Positions 11,344 to 22,746 of a stretch of DNA of 64,000 bases are shown here, piece by piece. The first letter of the stretch is position 1. Every line of letters starts with the position of its first letter. The stretch lies in the NCBI GenBank assembly GCA_031216915.1, contig CM062296.1, positions 65,192,148 through 65,256,147 on the forward strand. Direction: 5' to 3'. This DNA is from Pictodentalium vernedei (Eukaryota; Mollusca; Scaphopoda; Dentaliida; Dentaliidae). The position numbers and the translations under genes were made by a program. The notes under the pieces are model-generated. The model saw nothing but the letters and a program-made list of their open reading frames with translations. It was not told the DNA's origin and made no database searches.

Positions 11344-11657
11344 CAGTTAAAACTACAAGTCCTGTCCTGAAATGCGCACAAATAGCACGTTGATATGCGC
11401 GTTAATGTACGCGTTATGGCCCAAGTAAAGCTATCAAATTCTGTACATATGACCTGTGCACAAGCAATGTTTCAGCCAATGGACCTCCGGGTAACCCGGA
11501 GGTCCATTGGCAGAAACATTGCATGTGTTTGCTATGAGTAATCAAGAGAACCTGCCGTGCTTTGGATGCTATTCGATATGGCGATTGCGCGCAATTCCAA
11601 CGCGCAATTAAGCCTAGATAAGCGCACTATTCGTGACAGGACTTCTAGTTTTAACTG
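11344..11657. mobile_element. TA-flanked inverted-repeat element CAGTTAAAAC, copy 1
   Basis: Flanked by TA (11342-11343 and 11658-11659). The inverted ends are CAGTTAAAACTACAAGTCCT and AGGACTTCTAGTTTTAACTG. The related sequence around 10128-10150 (CTACCATACAGATTCAGTG) is the empty site. A central hairpin at 11464-11522 reads as a GCCAATGGACCTCCGGG stem. Copy 2 is at 60934-61241. Probably a mariner/Tc1-mobilised MITE. Confidence 0.8.
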
Positions 11658-11994
11658 TACATATTCAGTGAGCAACAGCCTACTTTATAAATGCACGCCG
11701 AATCACGACCCTCGCGGGAAAAGTGGCCTTTCTGGTTCCAAGTGTTATGTCACTGTATTTCTCTACGAACGTGTAAGCAAAGATTGTGTTTGTATCATTC
11801 TCAAACACTTTTACGTCATCTTCTTTAGTTGAAATAAATATTATCACTGGTTATTATACTAAAGTCGATTAATCGATTATCAATTCATTTTTTGATCAAA
11901 GCCGCTCAACACTGCAACTGATATAAGATAAAAATCATAGACAACACAAGACGTTCTTTCGGTGCCCGTAAATTGAATTTTTTCTTTGTCCAGT
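11658..11994. other. 3' flank of copy 2; no gene recognised
   Basis: Continues the repeat shared with 10128-10220, then unique AT-rich sequence up to the stop codon of copy 2. No canonical AATAAA was identified on the minus strand here, so the 3' end of the transcript is not placed. Confidence 0.4.
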
Positions 11995-13599
11995 TTAGAC
12001 ATTTGCAAAAAGAACTTCAATCGCAAATTCGGCAACGTGTTTTCTCATTAATTTTCCATTAATATTAACTGGAAAGGAATCCATAAACACTACATACTTC
12101 GGTTGGTAGGACGCACCCTCAATCATGTCAGCAAATGACTGTAAAAGAGCATTTTGTGATACAGTTTGTCCACGTTTCAAGATAACGCATGCACAGATTT
12201 CTTCATGGTGTATTTCATCAGGTACCGGAACAATAACAACATCTTCAATCTGTGGTATATTAAGTTCCATGATAACGTTTTCTATTTCGGTCACGCTGAT
12301 TGATGCTGTATCACGAGTCACACTCTCTCCGTTCCTACCAATTACAAACAATTTATTGCTTTCCGATATATAACCAACATCTCCCGTATCATACCAGTTG
12401 GAAGGAGATAAAACTGTTTTGGTCATTTCTTCATCATTGTAATATCTCCGAAATTGCTCTTCACGACGAACAAAGACCCTGCCTTTCGTACCCCTGTTCA
12501 CTACTTTATTCGAGTCGTCTGTAATTTTAATTTCAACGCCGGGGACGACATAACCACCAATGTTATCTTCTAAATCCATTCCCTTTACGATTTGAATCAT
12601 ACTTACAACGCCGCTTTCCAAAGTGCCATATGCACAAATTAAACAGTTAACAAATTCCAGAAAAACTTGAAATTCTTTCTTGATTGGTGTACCACCTAGG
12701 AATACTGCGTCAACACACGATGGAAGACGAAAATTGTCTTTCAGAATACTGTTCAATACGTTGGGGGTTGGAGCGATCATAGAACAAGATTCGCTTTCAA
12801 TGACGTACAAGTGTCTGTCGGTGGTTACCATTGATTGTTCTCCAGAAACAGTGACTCTTGGTAGGCCTAAAAAAATATGTGCAGTCGGCGAGCCTCCGAA
12901 CCATGAAAACTCCGCATTACTATACACTTTCGCGGAATCTATCGGCAAATGACCAAATAACCGTTGCAAGTTGAAATGAGAATGGGGAATTAACTTGGGA
13001 CGCCCAGTTGTTCCGGATGACCGCATAATCAGAGCAATGTCATCAGGATCGATAGCGGCGTTACATACCGAATTCTTATCTACGGCCATCTTTATCATCT
13101 TTCTATAACTTAACAGGACTCCATCGTCACTATCTAAATCTGTAGAAACGGCGAACTTGAAAGAATTTTGTTCCACAAGCCGTTTCACGATATCACGTAA
13201 CTCTGGGCTTCTGCCTGAGAAAAACATTGCGACAGCATGTGTTTTCTCGACAATGTAATTTATATCTGCCACATCTTTTCGTACAATGTAACTACTCACG
13301 GGAATTGCACCAATAGTCATCAGTCCGAATACTATTATCAGCCAATCCATAGAATTATATAAACGTATGATGACTTTATCACCCTTTTGTATACCAAGTG
13401 ACGTCAAAACTCGTGAAAATTCCACACTTTTCCTGTACAACTCAGAAAATGTAATACTTTCCCTTTGTCCACTGAGTGAGTAGAAGATGAATATTTCTTT
13501 GTTTGGATGTAATTCAGCTTGCTCCTTCAGTTTATCTGGTATTGTTAAATATTGAACAGAGAAATTCCCAGGAGAGCTCACATAACTGAGTTGATCCAT
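11995..13599 (-). CDS. Acyl-CoA synthetase-like AMP-binding enzyme, copy 2 (intact)
   Basis: 534-residue single-exon protein of the ANL superfamily, which forms acyl-adenylates from a carboxylate and ATP and usually transfers the acyl group to CoA. Visible motifs: P-loop RSSGTTGRPK (193-202), LGGTPI (301-306), A5-like YGTLESG (324-330), A7 WYDTGD (402-407), VIGR (419-422) and A10 PVNINGK with the catalytic-type Lys516. The C-terminal lid is complete. Length fits a cytosolic ACS/4CL-like enzyme; no mitochondrial presequence, membrane segment or peroxisomal SKL ending (it ends FANV). Oddities: A5 has Leu where Thr is usual, and the A8 loop lacks the usual Gly-Gly (GESVTRDTASISVTEIE). The start is chosen at the first ATG after a 3' splice site and is conserved in copies 1 and 3. 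Activity and substrate are unknown. Confidence 0.9.
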   Translation of the reverse strand: MDQLSYVSSPGNFSVQYLTIPDKLKEQAELHPNKEIFIFYSLSGQRESITFSELYRKSVEFSRVLTSLGIQKGDKVIIRLYNSMDWLIIVFGLMTIGAIPVSSYIVRKDVADINYIVEKTHAVAMFFSGRSPELRDIVKRLVEQNSFKFAVSTDLDSDDGVLLSYRKMIKMAVDKNSVCNAAIDPDDIALIMRSSGTTGRPKLIPHSHFNLQRLFGHLPIDSAKVYSNAEFSWFGGSPTAHIFLGLPRVTVSGEQSMVTTDRHLYVIESESCSMIAPTPNVLNSILKDNFRLPSCVDAVFLGGTPIKKEFQVFLEFVNCLICAYGTLESGVVSMIQIVKGMDLEDNIGGYVVPGVEIKITDDSNKVVNRGTKGRVFVRREEQFRRYYNDEEMTKTVLSPSNWYDTGDVGYISESNKLFVIGRNGESVTRDTASISVTEIENVIMELNIPQIEDVVIVPVPDEIHHEEICACVILKRGQTVSQNALLQSFADMIEGASYQPKYVVFMDSFPVNINGKLMRKHVAEFAIEVLFANV

Positions 13600-13616
13600 C
13601 CTTTGTCAACCTTAAT

Positions 13617-13848
13617 CTGAAAAATATATTGAGAAAAAATCGGCCATATCAAGCAATTTACAAAAGAAATATCTTCAGCGGTTATGTGACCAGGGACTAG
13701 TGAATCAAATCGTACGGATGTCCCTAAGCAATGAAAATCTAATCTGCCGAGTAGTTTTACACGAAACATTCCTTCGACGGACGGATACATGTTTGAATGG
13801 TAAGTGTTGAAATTTGTCATTTTCTGTTTTATTATTTTTACCAGTTAC
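13617..13848 (-). other. Predicted 5'-UTR intron of copy 2
   Basis: Donor CAG|GTAACT (exon ends at 13849) and acceptor TATTTTTCAG (exon resumes at 13616), 17 nt before the ATG. Equivalent to 1511-1741 of copy 1. Predicted from consensus only. Confidence 0.5.
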
Positions 13849-13849
13849 C

Positions 13850-13957
13850 TGCTAGAATAAAGACATTGCGAAATGTGCTCGACACACCATGTGTGGATTC
13901 CGACCTGCGTTTAAAAACGTCGCCTTAGAAATTTTCTCATTGGTCGGTACGCATCTC
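13850..13957 (-). promoter_or_regulatory. Putative 5' exon and CCAAT-box promoter of copy 2
   Basis: 108 bp nearly identical to 1743-1850, with a minus-strand CCAAT box at 13939-13943 (ATTGG on plus). The duplication ends at 13957, so the sequence beyond is specific to copy 2. No TATA box is convincing. Confidence 0.4.
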
Positions 13958-14858
13958 AGCAAATTTATGGCTTGAAGAAAATGCTTAGACACAAAACGAT
14001 TTCGAACAAGAATATATACAGACTTCCGAATGTGATATTTGCTTAAAATATTAGTTTCATCTCAAATCAAAATTAATCATGGTATAAATACTGAACATAA
14101 CTTGGATAGAGTGTGCTGGAAGGAATCAATGATTCGTTGTCACGCGAGAATTACAGGAATAACTTCAATTCAAATCGTTGATCCCAATCCACCCTTATGC
14201 ACCCTTGTTGTGTTCTGTCTCATCCCTCTCCCTCCACCTCAACACCCCCCCCCCCCCAAAAAAAAAAAAAAAAAAAAAAAATTATAATGATCCGGGTGAT
14301 ACTTAAGTCAGGTATTGGCCCGCCAAGAAGTATTAAGTATCGACCACTACTCCCATACACGACCTACAAACTGAGTATTGTACACACAAGACGTGTCTTG
14401 AAACCTTGCAGGTACAAAAGATCAACACTTGTACGCGTTTGTTCCGCGATCACTTCATCGTTAATCTTCGTGCCACGTTCGTCGGCAATGTTTTTTCTTT
14501 TGACTGATCTTGGTAAACAAGTCTAAATACAAGATGGATGTGCGACTGGAATGTGAATTCACAGATATTATTCATCAATGCAGGACCAACGCCGACCCCC
14601 CCCCCCCCCCTCCAACACAAATGTGTCCTGATCATATGGACGAAAGTGTTACTCAATTCCAACGTTATTCAGTGAAGCCTAATTCTGGCGTTTATAACCC
14701 TCCGCCGGGTTTAACGCCATAGCGTTGAATATGTTCTTTCAGTGTGAATAAGAATGTCACATTCAATATTTCCTAGCATTGCTTAGATATATGGGGGATA
14801 TAAATAGCAATTTGTTTAATAAAGACTAGAATGTATGTCCTGTTTCATAAGTAAGTTT
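13958..14858. other. No gene recognised; homopolymer runs
   Basis: Contains a C run followed by an A run of more than 20 bases (about 14247-14280) and another C run (about 14597-14611). Short open frames across them are artefacts. Confidence 0.5.
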
Positions 14859-15098
14859 TTAACCCTTTGACCACCAAAGGTCCTTTTCACCGGCCCAGGA
14901 ACATGGTACCTCATACTTTCATTAGGTAGGATGCCTGCTAAGTTAAGGGTGGAGTAGACCAATCAATATTTGCAACGTGCAGCCCTAAGGCCGCACGTTG
15001 TAAATATTGATTGGTCTACCCCAAATAATGAATATGGACTCTTCTAATTGCTGCATATGAAACGACAGGGAAGATGCCACCAGAGTTCAAAGGGTTAA
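14859..15098. mobile_element. piggyBac-like TTAA element with GCACGTTG palindrome core
   Basis: TTAA at both ends (14859-14862 and 15095-15098). Inverted ends CCCTTTGACCACC and GAGTTCAAAGGG. The central hairpin at 14953-15021 has arms TAGACCAATCAATATTTGCA and inverse. The same core recurs at 34346-34413 and, degraded, near 10055-10130 and 11230-11340. Confidence 0.75.
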
Positions 15099-16686
15099 GA
15101 AGCTCATTGATATTTAAAACAATGCCGTGAAACTCACAACATGAAGAACAAAGCCGGCGGTGCCGTTGTAACAATTTGTGAATCATGTGAGTCTCTTGTT
15201 TGTAGTCTCTGCTGGGATTTGATGCTGAAGGATTGACCAGAGTAGTATGTAATGTGGTTTTGAGGGAAAGGTTGCAAGATCTCATGCAGGATCTCATGTG
15301 ACGTCATAGTCACGTGACCCCGTGGCGCCATGTTTGGTTGTCAAGGTAAATCGCGTGAGCAGCCATCTTGTGACGTCATTCTTATAGCGATATGTGGTGT
15401 TAGTGCTCACGCGCAGTGCGTGTTGTTAGGGTGATACGTGTTTCCGTCGTTCATTTTGTATACTGGAGGCCACCGTCTCGGTTTATATGGCAGCACGTGG
15501 CTGTTATGTTACCCAAAGGCCTACAACAAGACAGGGGTATGTTCGGAGGGTGTGTTCGATTGATTCTGAGTAAATCTAATTACCACAAACAACCCGACAA
15601 GTTTTACTATTTCGAATTGTTTCAGAATTCTCTGCTCCTCTCTATCTAAGCAATAGTTTTCGTCTACTTGACCATGTTTCTTTGTCCTGGAGTGTACTCC
15701 AGTAGAGTAGAAGAACCTTTAGTTGAAACAGTTTTGTTCATAATTACTGTATTTAGTTTTGTGGCCTGTTCTTGTTAGTTCTGACCCTATTCCGTGTACT
15801 CTTGTTGTTTCATTTATCTAGATTATTGATATAGATTATAACTAACCAATCAGATTGCTTGATTTCCCATAATCTGTAAGCAGAGTTATCACCCCTTATT
15901 ACAATAAAGTCCTATCCCAGTCTCATCACCTCAATATCCATTGGCCACGTCCTATTTTTGGAAAACGACTGGGGTTATCGAATCCTTTTCTAGTCGTCTG
16001 AGACAGTGAGGGCTACGTGAAAAGCCCTCAATGAGGCCTAATTCACTATCCCTCTTAGCCTCATTTCAGAATTTAACAGCCATATCCCCAGGTACCCCAA
16101 TTTTGGCACCCCTTTTTGGAAAACACATGGCCTTCGGCACCCCTTTTTGTCGTATGAGGCCATGAGGGCTATGTGAAAAGCCCTCAATGAGGCCTCATTT
16201 ATTGTCCCTCATTTATTGTCCCTCATAGCCTCATTTTCGTTTGAGGCCACGAGAGCTATGTGAAAAGCCATCAATGAGGTCTAATTTACTATCCCTCTCG
16301 GTATTTAACAGTCATATCCCCAGACACCCCATTTGCGGCACCCCTTTTTGGAAGACATATGGCCATCGACACCCCTTTTTCATCGTATGAGGCCACGAGG
16401 TCTATGTGAAAAACTCTCAGTGAGGCCTCATTTACTATCCTTCATAGCCTCATTTCTTCTGAGGGCATGAGAGCCATGAAAAAATCCCTCAATGAGGCAT
16501 TTTATACAGCGTTCAATGTAAAATATCTATAAACAGGTTATGTAAGAGATTCTGTAATTGAGATTCCTATCCGGCTCCGTAAAGTTGGATTCCGTGTTTT
16601 CACATAAATACTCGATGGTCTAAATAGGGGTGAAACATCCGAATTACATTATTTCACTTCTGTCCAGAAGTGGGTGAACTCCATAA

Positions 16687-17272
16687 TTGCGACATAGAAT
16701 AGCCAACTACAGACCTAAACGCTTCCGATGCTTCAAGAGTGCAAAGATGTTCAAAAGAAGAGACTATCTGAGAAGACATGAGGTGATCCACTCAAGGAGG
16801 AGACCAAAGGATCATCACAGAGAATATGTTGAACAAGGCGGAAACCCTTGGACACAAATTGGTCAAAGAGAAGAATGCAAACGAGTAAATCAATTGGAAC
16901 CGATGAAACTCTCAAAACCGTTCCAGGTGAATAACAATAATCCGACCAGAAAGCCGTGGATACCAATACCTCCAACAGAAATGCCTCGTACAGTAATGAC
17001 CGGAACAGGGAAGAAACCAGAACCAAAGCATAATCCAACAAGTGAAGAAACACAAATACGTTTTGGTGGAACCCAGTTTATTGGAATTCTTACTAGATCG
17101 ACAGCGTTTGGTACGCAGAGAACCAAACGAACTTCCTGCGATGGACCTGGACAGAGTAATGAGAAAGATCATAGAATCCCACACCATGAACGAGAACGAG
17201 AAGATTCGTGGATGCAACCAGATATTGCATAGCGCTATTGAGAATTCTACAATAAAGCCCCAAAGCCGATAA
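16687..17272 (+). pseudogene. Degenerate zinc-finger-like ORF in the centre of the foldback element
   Basis: Frame 1 (16687-17232) has no ATG at its start (first ATG 16747) and reads a C2H2-like finger near its N-terminus: RFRCFKSAKMFKRRDYLRRH followed by EVIH. The second Cys is replaced, so it may not bind zinc. A basic, Pro-rich linker follows. Around 17042 the better-looking reading moves to the next frame (to 17272): KKHKYVLVEPSLLEF, then a probable helical segment MDLDRVMRKIIES...NENEKIRGCNQIL. This suggests one +1 frameshift in a former protein. A splice-acceptor-like CTTCTGTCCAG lies at about 16665. No transposase motif is recognised. Function unknown; possibly a cargo or accessory gene of the element. 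Confidence 0.45.
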
Positions 17273-18285
17273 CAATCAAGATACAGAACCAGTGATGACA
17301 ACGGAGAGAAAGTTAACGAAGATGAACTGTTGGGCAGAACAGACATCGGAGAAGACCGAAGAGAACTGAACAGACTTAAAAGACCGAAGAGAATGGAACA
17401 AAACAGAAATCGAATTGAGCAGAACGAAGATCGAACACAATAAAGATAACATTGAATTATATAACAGTGTATAGAGAAGGTAATAAACATTTTTGAACTA
17501 TAACAACAGTTCTTGTTTTTCAAGAGGGAGGGGAATACCATCGAGTGTTTGTGTAAAAACACGGAATCCAACTTTACGGAGCCGGATAGGAATCTCAATT
17601 ACAAAATCTCTTATATAACCTGTTTATAGATATTTTACATTGAACGCTGTATAAAATGCCTCATTGAGTGACTTTTTCATGGCCCTCATACCCTCAAAAG
17701 ACATGAGGCTATGAAGGATAGTAAATGAGTCCACAAAAAGGGTGCCGAAGGCCATATGTTTTCCAAAAAGGGGTGCCGAAATTGAGGTGCCTGGGGATAT
17801 GGCTGTTAAAATCTGAAATGAGACTAAAAAGGATAGTAAATTAGGCTTCACTGAGGGCTTTCCACATAGCCCCCATGGCCTCATACGACTAAAAAGGGAT
17901 TCCATAACCACAGGTGTTTTCTAAAAATGGGATTCCATGGGACGTGGCCATTGGATATTGAGGTGATGAGACTCGATAGGACTTCACTGTAATAAGAGGA
18001 GATAACTCTGCATACATATTGTGGGAAATCAAGCAATCTTATTGGTTAGTTATAGTCTATATAAATGATCTAGATAAATGAAACTGAAACAACAAGAGTA
18101 CACGAAATAGGGTCAGAACGAACAAGAATAGGCCACAAAACTAAATATAGTAATGATAACAAGACTGTTCTAACTGAAAGGCTCTTCTTCTCTACTGGAG
18201 TATACCCCAGGACAAAGGGACATGGTCAAGCAGCCGAAAACTATTGCATAGATAGATAGAAGCAGAAAATTCTGATAGAATTCGA

Positions 18286-18869
18286 TAGGGATCTGCGAAT
18301 CACAAATTTCTTTTCGAATCGAATCTCGAATCGAATCGTGTCTCTGATATCGACATAGAATCGAATCCCGAATCTAATCTTAAAAGACAAGTTATTTCAT
18401 ATTGCATCAAACGGAAGTTACGGAACACTGTGATGACCCTTACGCGACGGAGTGAACACCTTAAACACCAATAACTAAATATTCTCTGTAGCACCGTCGC
18501 TGAAACAGCTTGGCCTATTGTCCATAGTTTTAGTTTTTGAAGGCCTAACTTGTTAATATTCACGTTCTTAAGAACGTGAATAGTAACAAGTTGAGCCTTC
18601 AAAAACCAAATCTATGGATAATGTTCGGGGCCAAATTCACACCTTACCTAACAATTAAACATTGTCAGTTACTCAAATAAATAGGAATTGAGCCTACATG
18701 AATGAATTTTCTAATGACAGTTTTATCCTATTTTTGTTGGAAATGTAACAAATTGAAGTTAGTACGAGAGATTCGAAAACATCGAATCCTGAGACTGATT
18801 CGGGATCGATCTCGAAGCATTCGTATGGTATCGATATCGAATCGAATCTCGAATATTCGCAGGACCCTA
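18286..18869. mobile_element. hAT-like element nested in the right foldback arm
   Basis: Ends TAGGGATCTGCGAAT and ATTCGCAGGACCCTA, flanked by an 8-bp target duplication with one mismatch (GAATTCGA at 18278-18285, GATTTCGA at 18870-18877). The left arm of the host supplies the empty site (CAATTCGAAATAG). Subterminal repeats of TCGAATCGAATC occur, and a central hairpin near 18535-18605 has a GAACGTGAATA stem. Confidence 0.85.
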
Positions 18870-19339
18870 GATTTCGAAATAGTAAAACTTGTCGGGGTGT
18901 TTGTGGTAATTACATTTACCGCGACTCAATCGAAAACACCCTCCGAACATGCCCCTGTTTTGTTGTAGGCCCTTGGGTAACATAGCAACCTCGTGCTACC
19001 ATCGAAACCAAGATGGCGGCCTCCAGTATACAAAATGGACGACCGAAACACATATCACCCTCACAACACGCACTGCTCATGCGCACTAACACCACATATC
19101 ACTATGGTGATGACGTAACAAGTTTGCCGCTCAGGCGGGTTACAACCAAACGTGAGATATATGAAGAAATATATATTTTCATTAAAAAGACAGTTGACGC
19201 ATTTGTACTGTGACTTCTGGTGAATGATTTCGGCGACAGATGGGTGTCTGACAAGCACACGTTCCACGAACGGAGCTGTAGATGACATGGACGGTCAGTC
19301 AGAGAATTTACCACATTCAGTCCAAGACCTCAATACCTT

Positions 19340-20345
19340 GTAAATCCTCCTCGGCTCGCGAGACAAACGCGGATCCGACGTGGCACACTACTCACCAAAC
19401 GTCCAACATCGGCTTGGCTGGTGTTATTCCATTCCCCCTGCAGTGCAGCGGCGAGTTCCTGGACATTGGTAGGGGACTGTTGGCGTTGTCGTAGGCGCCT
19501 GGCAAGCATATCCCAGACGTGCTCGATTGATGAAAGGTCTGGACTTAGTACTGGCCATGGCAGTGTAGTGATGTTCCGCTCCTGGAGGAACTCTGTAGCG
19601 ACGCGGGCCCTGTGTGCTCTGGTCTTGCCATCTTAGAAGATGAATCGACGGCTGTGACGCCGCACAAATGGCACCACAAGAACTGCTAACATGTTATCAC
19701 GGTAGGACTGCCCTGTGACACGCCCTTGGATGGCATGTAATGCTCTTCTGCTTGTCATGGTCATGCCTCCCCACACCACGACCGATCCACCACCAAAACG
19801 GTCGTGCTGCCTTACGATTACGTCATGGTATCGTTCGTTCCGCTGCAGCCACACTCTGCTTCGCCTGTCGTGGAAGTCGATAGTGAACCTCGATTCAACG
19901 GAAAACATGACGTTGCTCCACCAATGATTGTCCCAGCCATGTCGTGCTCCACACCAATTACGCCTTGCTAAGATGTGACGTTCAGTCAAACGTGGAATTA
20001 TTCGAGGTCGTCGAGCGTACAAATTCCAGCTGTGTAGGCGATTTCGGATAGTCTGACGACTGACTCGCACATCTGTCGCTCGGTACAGCTGCTGTCCCAT
20101 TTTTGAGGCATTTTTATAGCGGTAATGCTGTGGATGGGATGAAACAATCCTGGTAAGCAGTATTTCGTTCTGTTTCGAACAGCCCGACGTCTGTCATGAA
20201 CATTGCCTGTCTGACGGTATCGTGACCACAGCCTGCTAATTACCGATTGAGTAATGTTGAGAATTTGTGCCACTCTAGTCTGTCTGTTGTCAGCTTCCAA
20301 CATGCCAACGGCACGTAAACTTTCGTCACGTGTCAGCCTTCTCAT
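19340..20345 (-). pseudogene. Tc1/mariner transposase remnant
   Basis: Minus-strand DDE transposase of the Tc1 type. An N-terminal helix-turn-helix (LTRDESLRAVGMLEADNR, ISRLWSRYRQTGNV) lies at about 20345-20185. A frameshift follows, then a second HTH (VSRQTIRNRLHSWNLYARRP) and the catalytic core. The first Asp of the usual FTDESRF is replaced by Val (FSVESRF). A TAA precedes the second-Asp region (DGKTRAH). The third motif is readable beyond it (SPDLSSIEHVWD, about 19500). The protein is dead on three counts. Terminal repeats were not identified. Confidence 0.85.
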
Positions 20346-21484
20346 ACCTCACAAGTTACGTTTCGATCAGAAATTGTTGATGAACGAGCTTATACCATGA
20401 AAATAACTATGCGACCCCGAAAAAGCCCGTCCAGTACAAATGAAAATTTCAAAACGTACCCCACAGACATTAACGCGGCGCTCGAGTAAAAAATCTGCTC
20501 GAAATTTTCGTGGGCCGGTGACATTCATGATCCACACTAAACTTGGTAACACATTGATATGTCCAATCACGCGTATCCGATACCATTTTCCGAAAATATC
20601 AACATCAGTTTGGATATCCCCTACTTTTTGTAATAGTATATTTGGACAATCATTCAGCGTTTGTAACTTGATTTTTTCATGAATGAAGGTCAAGATAACG
20701 TCATGATGTTACATTTTCGAGGTGTAAATGACGTAATTCCCATTCATTGTTCCATTTGTACTATAGCAGCAGAAGTTTATAGTAGTTATCCACATGTGCG
20801 TTTTTTGTTTTATTTTCAAGCTTTAGCGAGTGGTAGGCCTGTATAAAAATATCAAAACATGATGTCGTTTAAAATATTTTTCACGACATGTCATACTGAA
20901 GTATAAATATTGCGCAAAATATTTGGAGTTGTTCCCCCTATTTGTACACATGTGACTGCACAGTCTACAGGGCCCAATTCTCTCTTGTTCGGTTGCACTA
21001 ATTAAAACGCGTCATACCTCACCCTTGGGCAGCGAAGAAGTAATTAATTTCCAGTCGTTCTGAACATACAAATAAAAAGATATATGAAAACGATATGTGG
21101 ATACTAAGAGTTGGCGACTAATTGTAACCTGATTCTGAATACTTGTTTGTCCGGAATTACGAGTGAACTAAAAAAATAAAGTCTACAGTTGGTATGAAAT
21201 CGTATGCAGTTAAAAATCACAATTTTTAAAAGTGAAATGGAAATATTAAAACTAATCCATAGCCAATTTTTTAAAGCCATCAAATAATTGGAAGATTGCT
21301 TTCTTCGGAATTATGAACGCGGAAATCATGCTATAAGAAGTCGATACATTTTTGTAACTTTAAAGCTACCTCAGCCAGCATTTTTCCTTAATTTGTAAGG
21401 AAATACAAACAGATAAAATTAGAAATTTTAAACAAAAATGGAAATATGAAAAACCAATAAGAATTTAAAATTACTTTAAAGAGT
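20346..21484. other. No gene recognised
   Basis: Short open frames only (e.g. 20440-20682). No convincing domain, splice pattern or repeat was found. Confidence 0.4.
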
Positions 21485-21612
21485 ACATCCTTTTGCATAC
21501 CAAGTGGGGCCAAAACACGCGAAAATTCCAGACTTTTCCAGTACATGTATAACTCAGAAAATGTAATATGTTCCCTTTCTCCATTCAGTGAGTAGAAGAT
21601 GAATATTTCTGT
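21485..21612 (-). pseudogene. Fragment of the acyl-CoA synthetase-like family (copy 4)
   Basis: Minus-strand translation EIFIFYSLNGEREHITFSEL, followed by LEFSRVLAPLGMQKD, matches residues ~35-74 of copies 1-3. It contains a small insertion (YMYWKS for YRKS) and is bounded on both sides by unrelated AT-rich DNA. Too short to function. It marks a former member of the array between copies 2 and 3. Confidence 0.8.
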
Positions 21613-21814
21613 TGTGTACTGGGACAAAAAAACGTAATATCCGTGAAATGCGTATGTGCGACGTTATCGATCTTGAAAATAAAAACAAGAATCAATACCC
21701 AAATTCAGAGTATTGACGTTTACAGGCAGTACCAAGTTGTTTCTTTTAGACAAGTAAAGTATTAGTGAACACAAATCACACACACCACCAAAAAAACTTT
21801 CACTGAGGATACAT

Positions 21815-22064
21815 TTAACCCTTTACCCAACGCAGACGATTTCCAAATTTAATATTTTAAATATCATTTTTTAAATTTTTTCAAAAAATTTCAACAAAAC
21901 CATATCATGTGACCCCTCTTTGGAACGAGCTCGACGAACTCGTTCCAAAGAGGGGTAACATGATATGTTTTTTTTTTAAATGTTTCGAAATATAATATTT
22001 TTTCAGTTGCTGAATTTGCATATTACGCGGGCGGATGCAGGCGATTCGTTGGGTAAAGGGTTAA
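21815..22064. mobile_element. piggyBac-like TTAA foldback element
   Basis: TTAA at 21815-21818 and 22061-22064. Inverted ends CCCTTTACCCAACG / CGTTGGGTAAAGGG. The central palindrome is a variant (CATATCATGTGACCCCTC...) shared with 63381-63629, defining a subfamily. Confidence 0.8.
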
Positions 22065-22407
22065 TGGTGTGAGAAGAGTAATCTCTAATGGAATTGGATA
22101 AGAATTTTGTTTTAAATTTTCATCAGTAGAGAAATATTTCACTACGCCCCTTACATACACCACCATAAAATGTACTGAAAAGGAAATAAGATAATTAATA
22201 AATTAAAAAAAACTCACTAGTCTAGTGTTTTTAACAGATTTCCAAACAAAACAACTAACCTGATAGTTCTCTTGTTTCGTGTCTTTATATATTGACGTTT
22301 CAAAACATTGTGGCGTAAAAAACTCAGATGGCAACAGTGGAAACTTAATGAAACATTTTGTCGGAATTGAAAAAAAAAACCAACAAAAAAAAACCAAAAC
22401 AAAATAA

Positions 22408-22707
22408 GAGCACGGTGGCTCTGTAGTGGACTTCTATGCTAAAGGTCTCGAGTTCGATCCCGGTTGCCTACATGGGGGCACGATGACGCCGTGTACTAAG
22501 GCGTACAGCATCACGTCGATGGTGCACATGTCTCCAACCGCTGTAACCCTGCTTGAGCGGAGATTGAACAGAGTTAGAATGTTTAGGAGCTGACAGTTGC
22601 TCGTCGATGTTAGGTGGTTCTCTCCGGGTACTCCGGCATCTTCCACCCGTAAAACTGTCACGGCCACGATGAGCCATTGTGAATAAATATGTGACCTTAA
22701 ACACGAA

Positions 22708-22745
<38 letters not shown>
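22408..22745 (+). mobile_element. SINE (tRNA-derived) with (AAAT)n tail
   Basis: Head GAGCACGGTGGCTCTGTAGT and B-box-like GAGTTCGATCCCGG. The body has GTGTACTAAGGCGTAC and GGTGGTTCTCTCCGGGTACT. The tail starts AAATAAATAAAT at about 22707. Plus-strand orientation. Confidence 0.85.

Positions 22746-22746
<1 letters not shown>

Larger units (their letters stand above)
15285..19158. mobile_element. Large foldback element (3.9 kb) with ~1.3-kb inverted arms
   Basis: The left arm (15285-16623) and right arm (17537-19158, with a nested insertion) are inverted relative to each other. Matching marks are the outer CACGTGACTATGACGTCA side, ACCAAGATGGCGGCCTCC-like, GTAGGCCTTTGGGTAACAT, TGGAGTGTACTCCAGTAG-like and, at the inner edge, AACACGGAATCCAACTTT. 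The inner part of each arm holds tandem ~100-170-bp blocks (ATGAGGCC...CCCTCAATGAGGC). A ~900-bp centre carries a zinc-finger-like ORF. The outer right end looks truncated (about 19158). No transposase is seen; solitary arms elsewhere (28290-28960, 31340-31900) show it is a family. Confidence 0.8.

Noticed and set aside
11995..13599. Assignment as a luciferase or NRPS adenylation domain
   Set aside because: No peroxisomal signal and no carrier-protein or condensation domain next to it; only the superfamily is supported.
16912..17598. 228-codon minus frame in the foldback centre
   Set aside because: Hydrophobic, Ser/Phe/Cys-rich antisense of a basic plus-strand ORF and running into the repeat arm; the plus strand has the finger-like motif.
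19150..20900. Terminal repeats for the 19340-20345 Tc1 remnant
   Set aside because: No convincing inverted ends with TA flanks were found.
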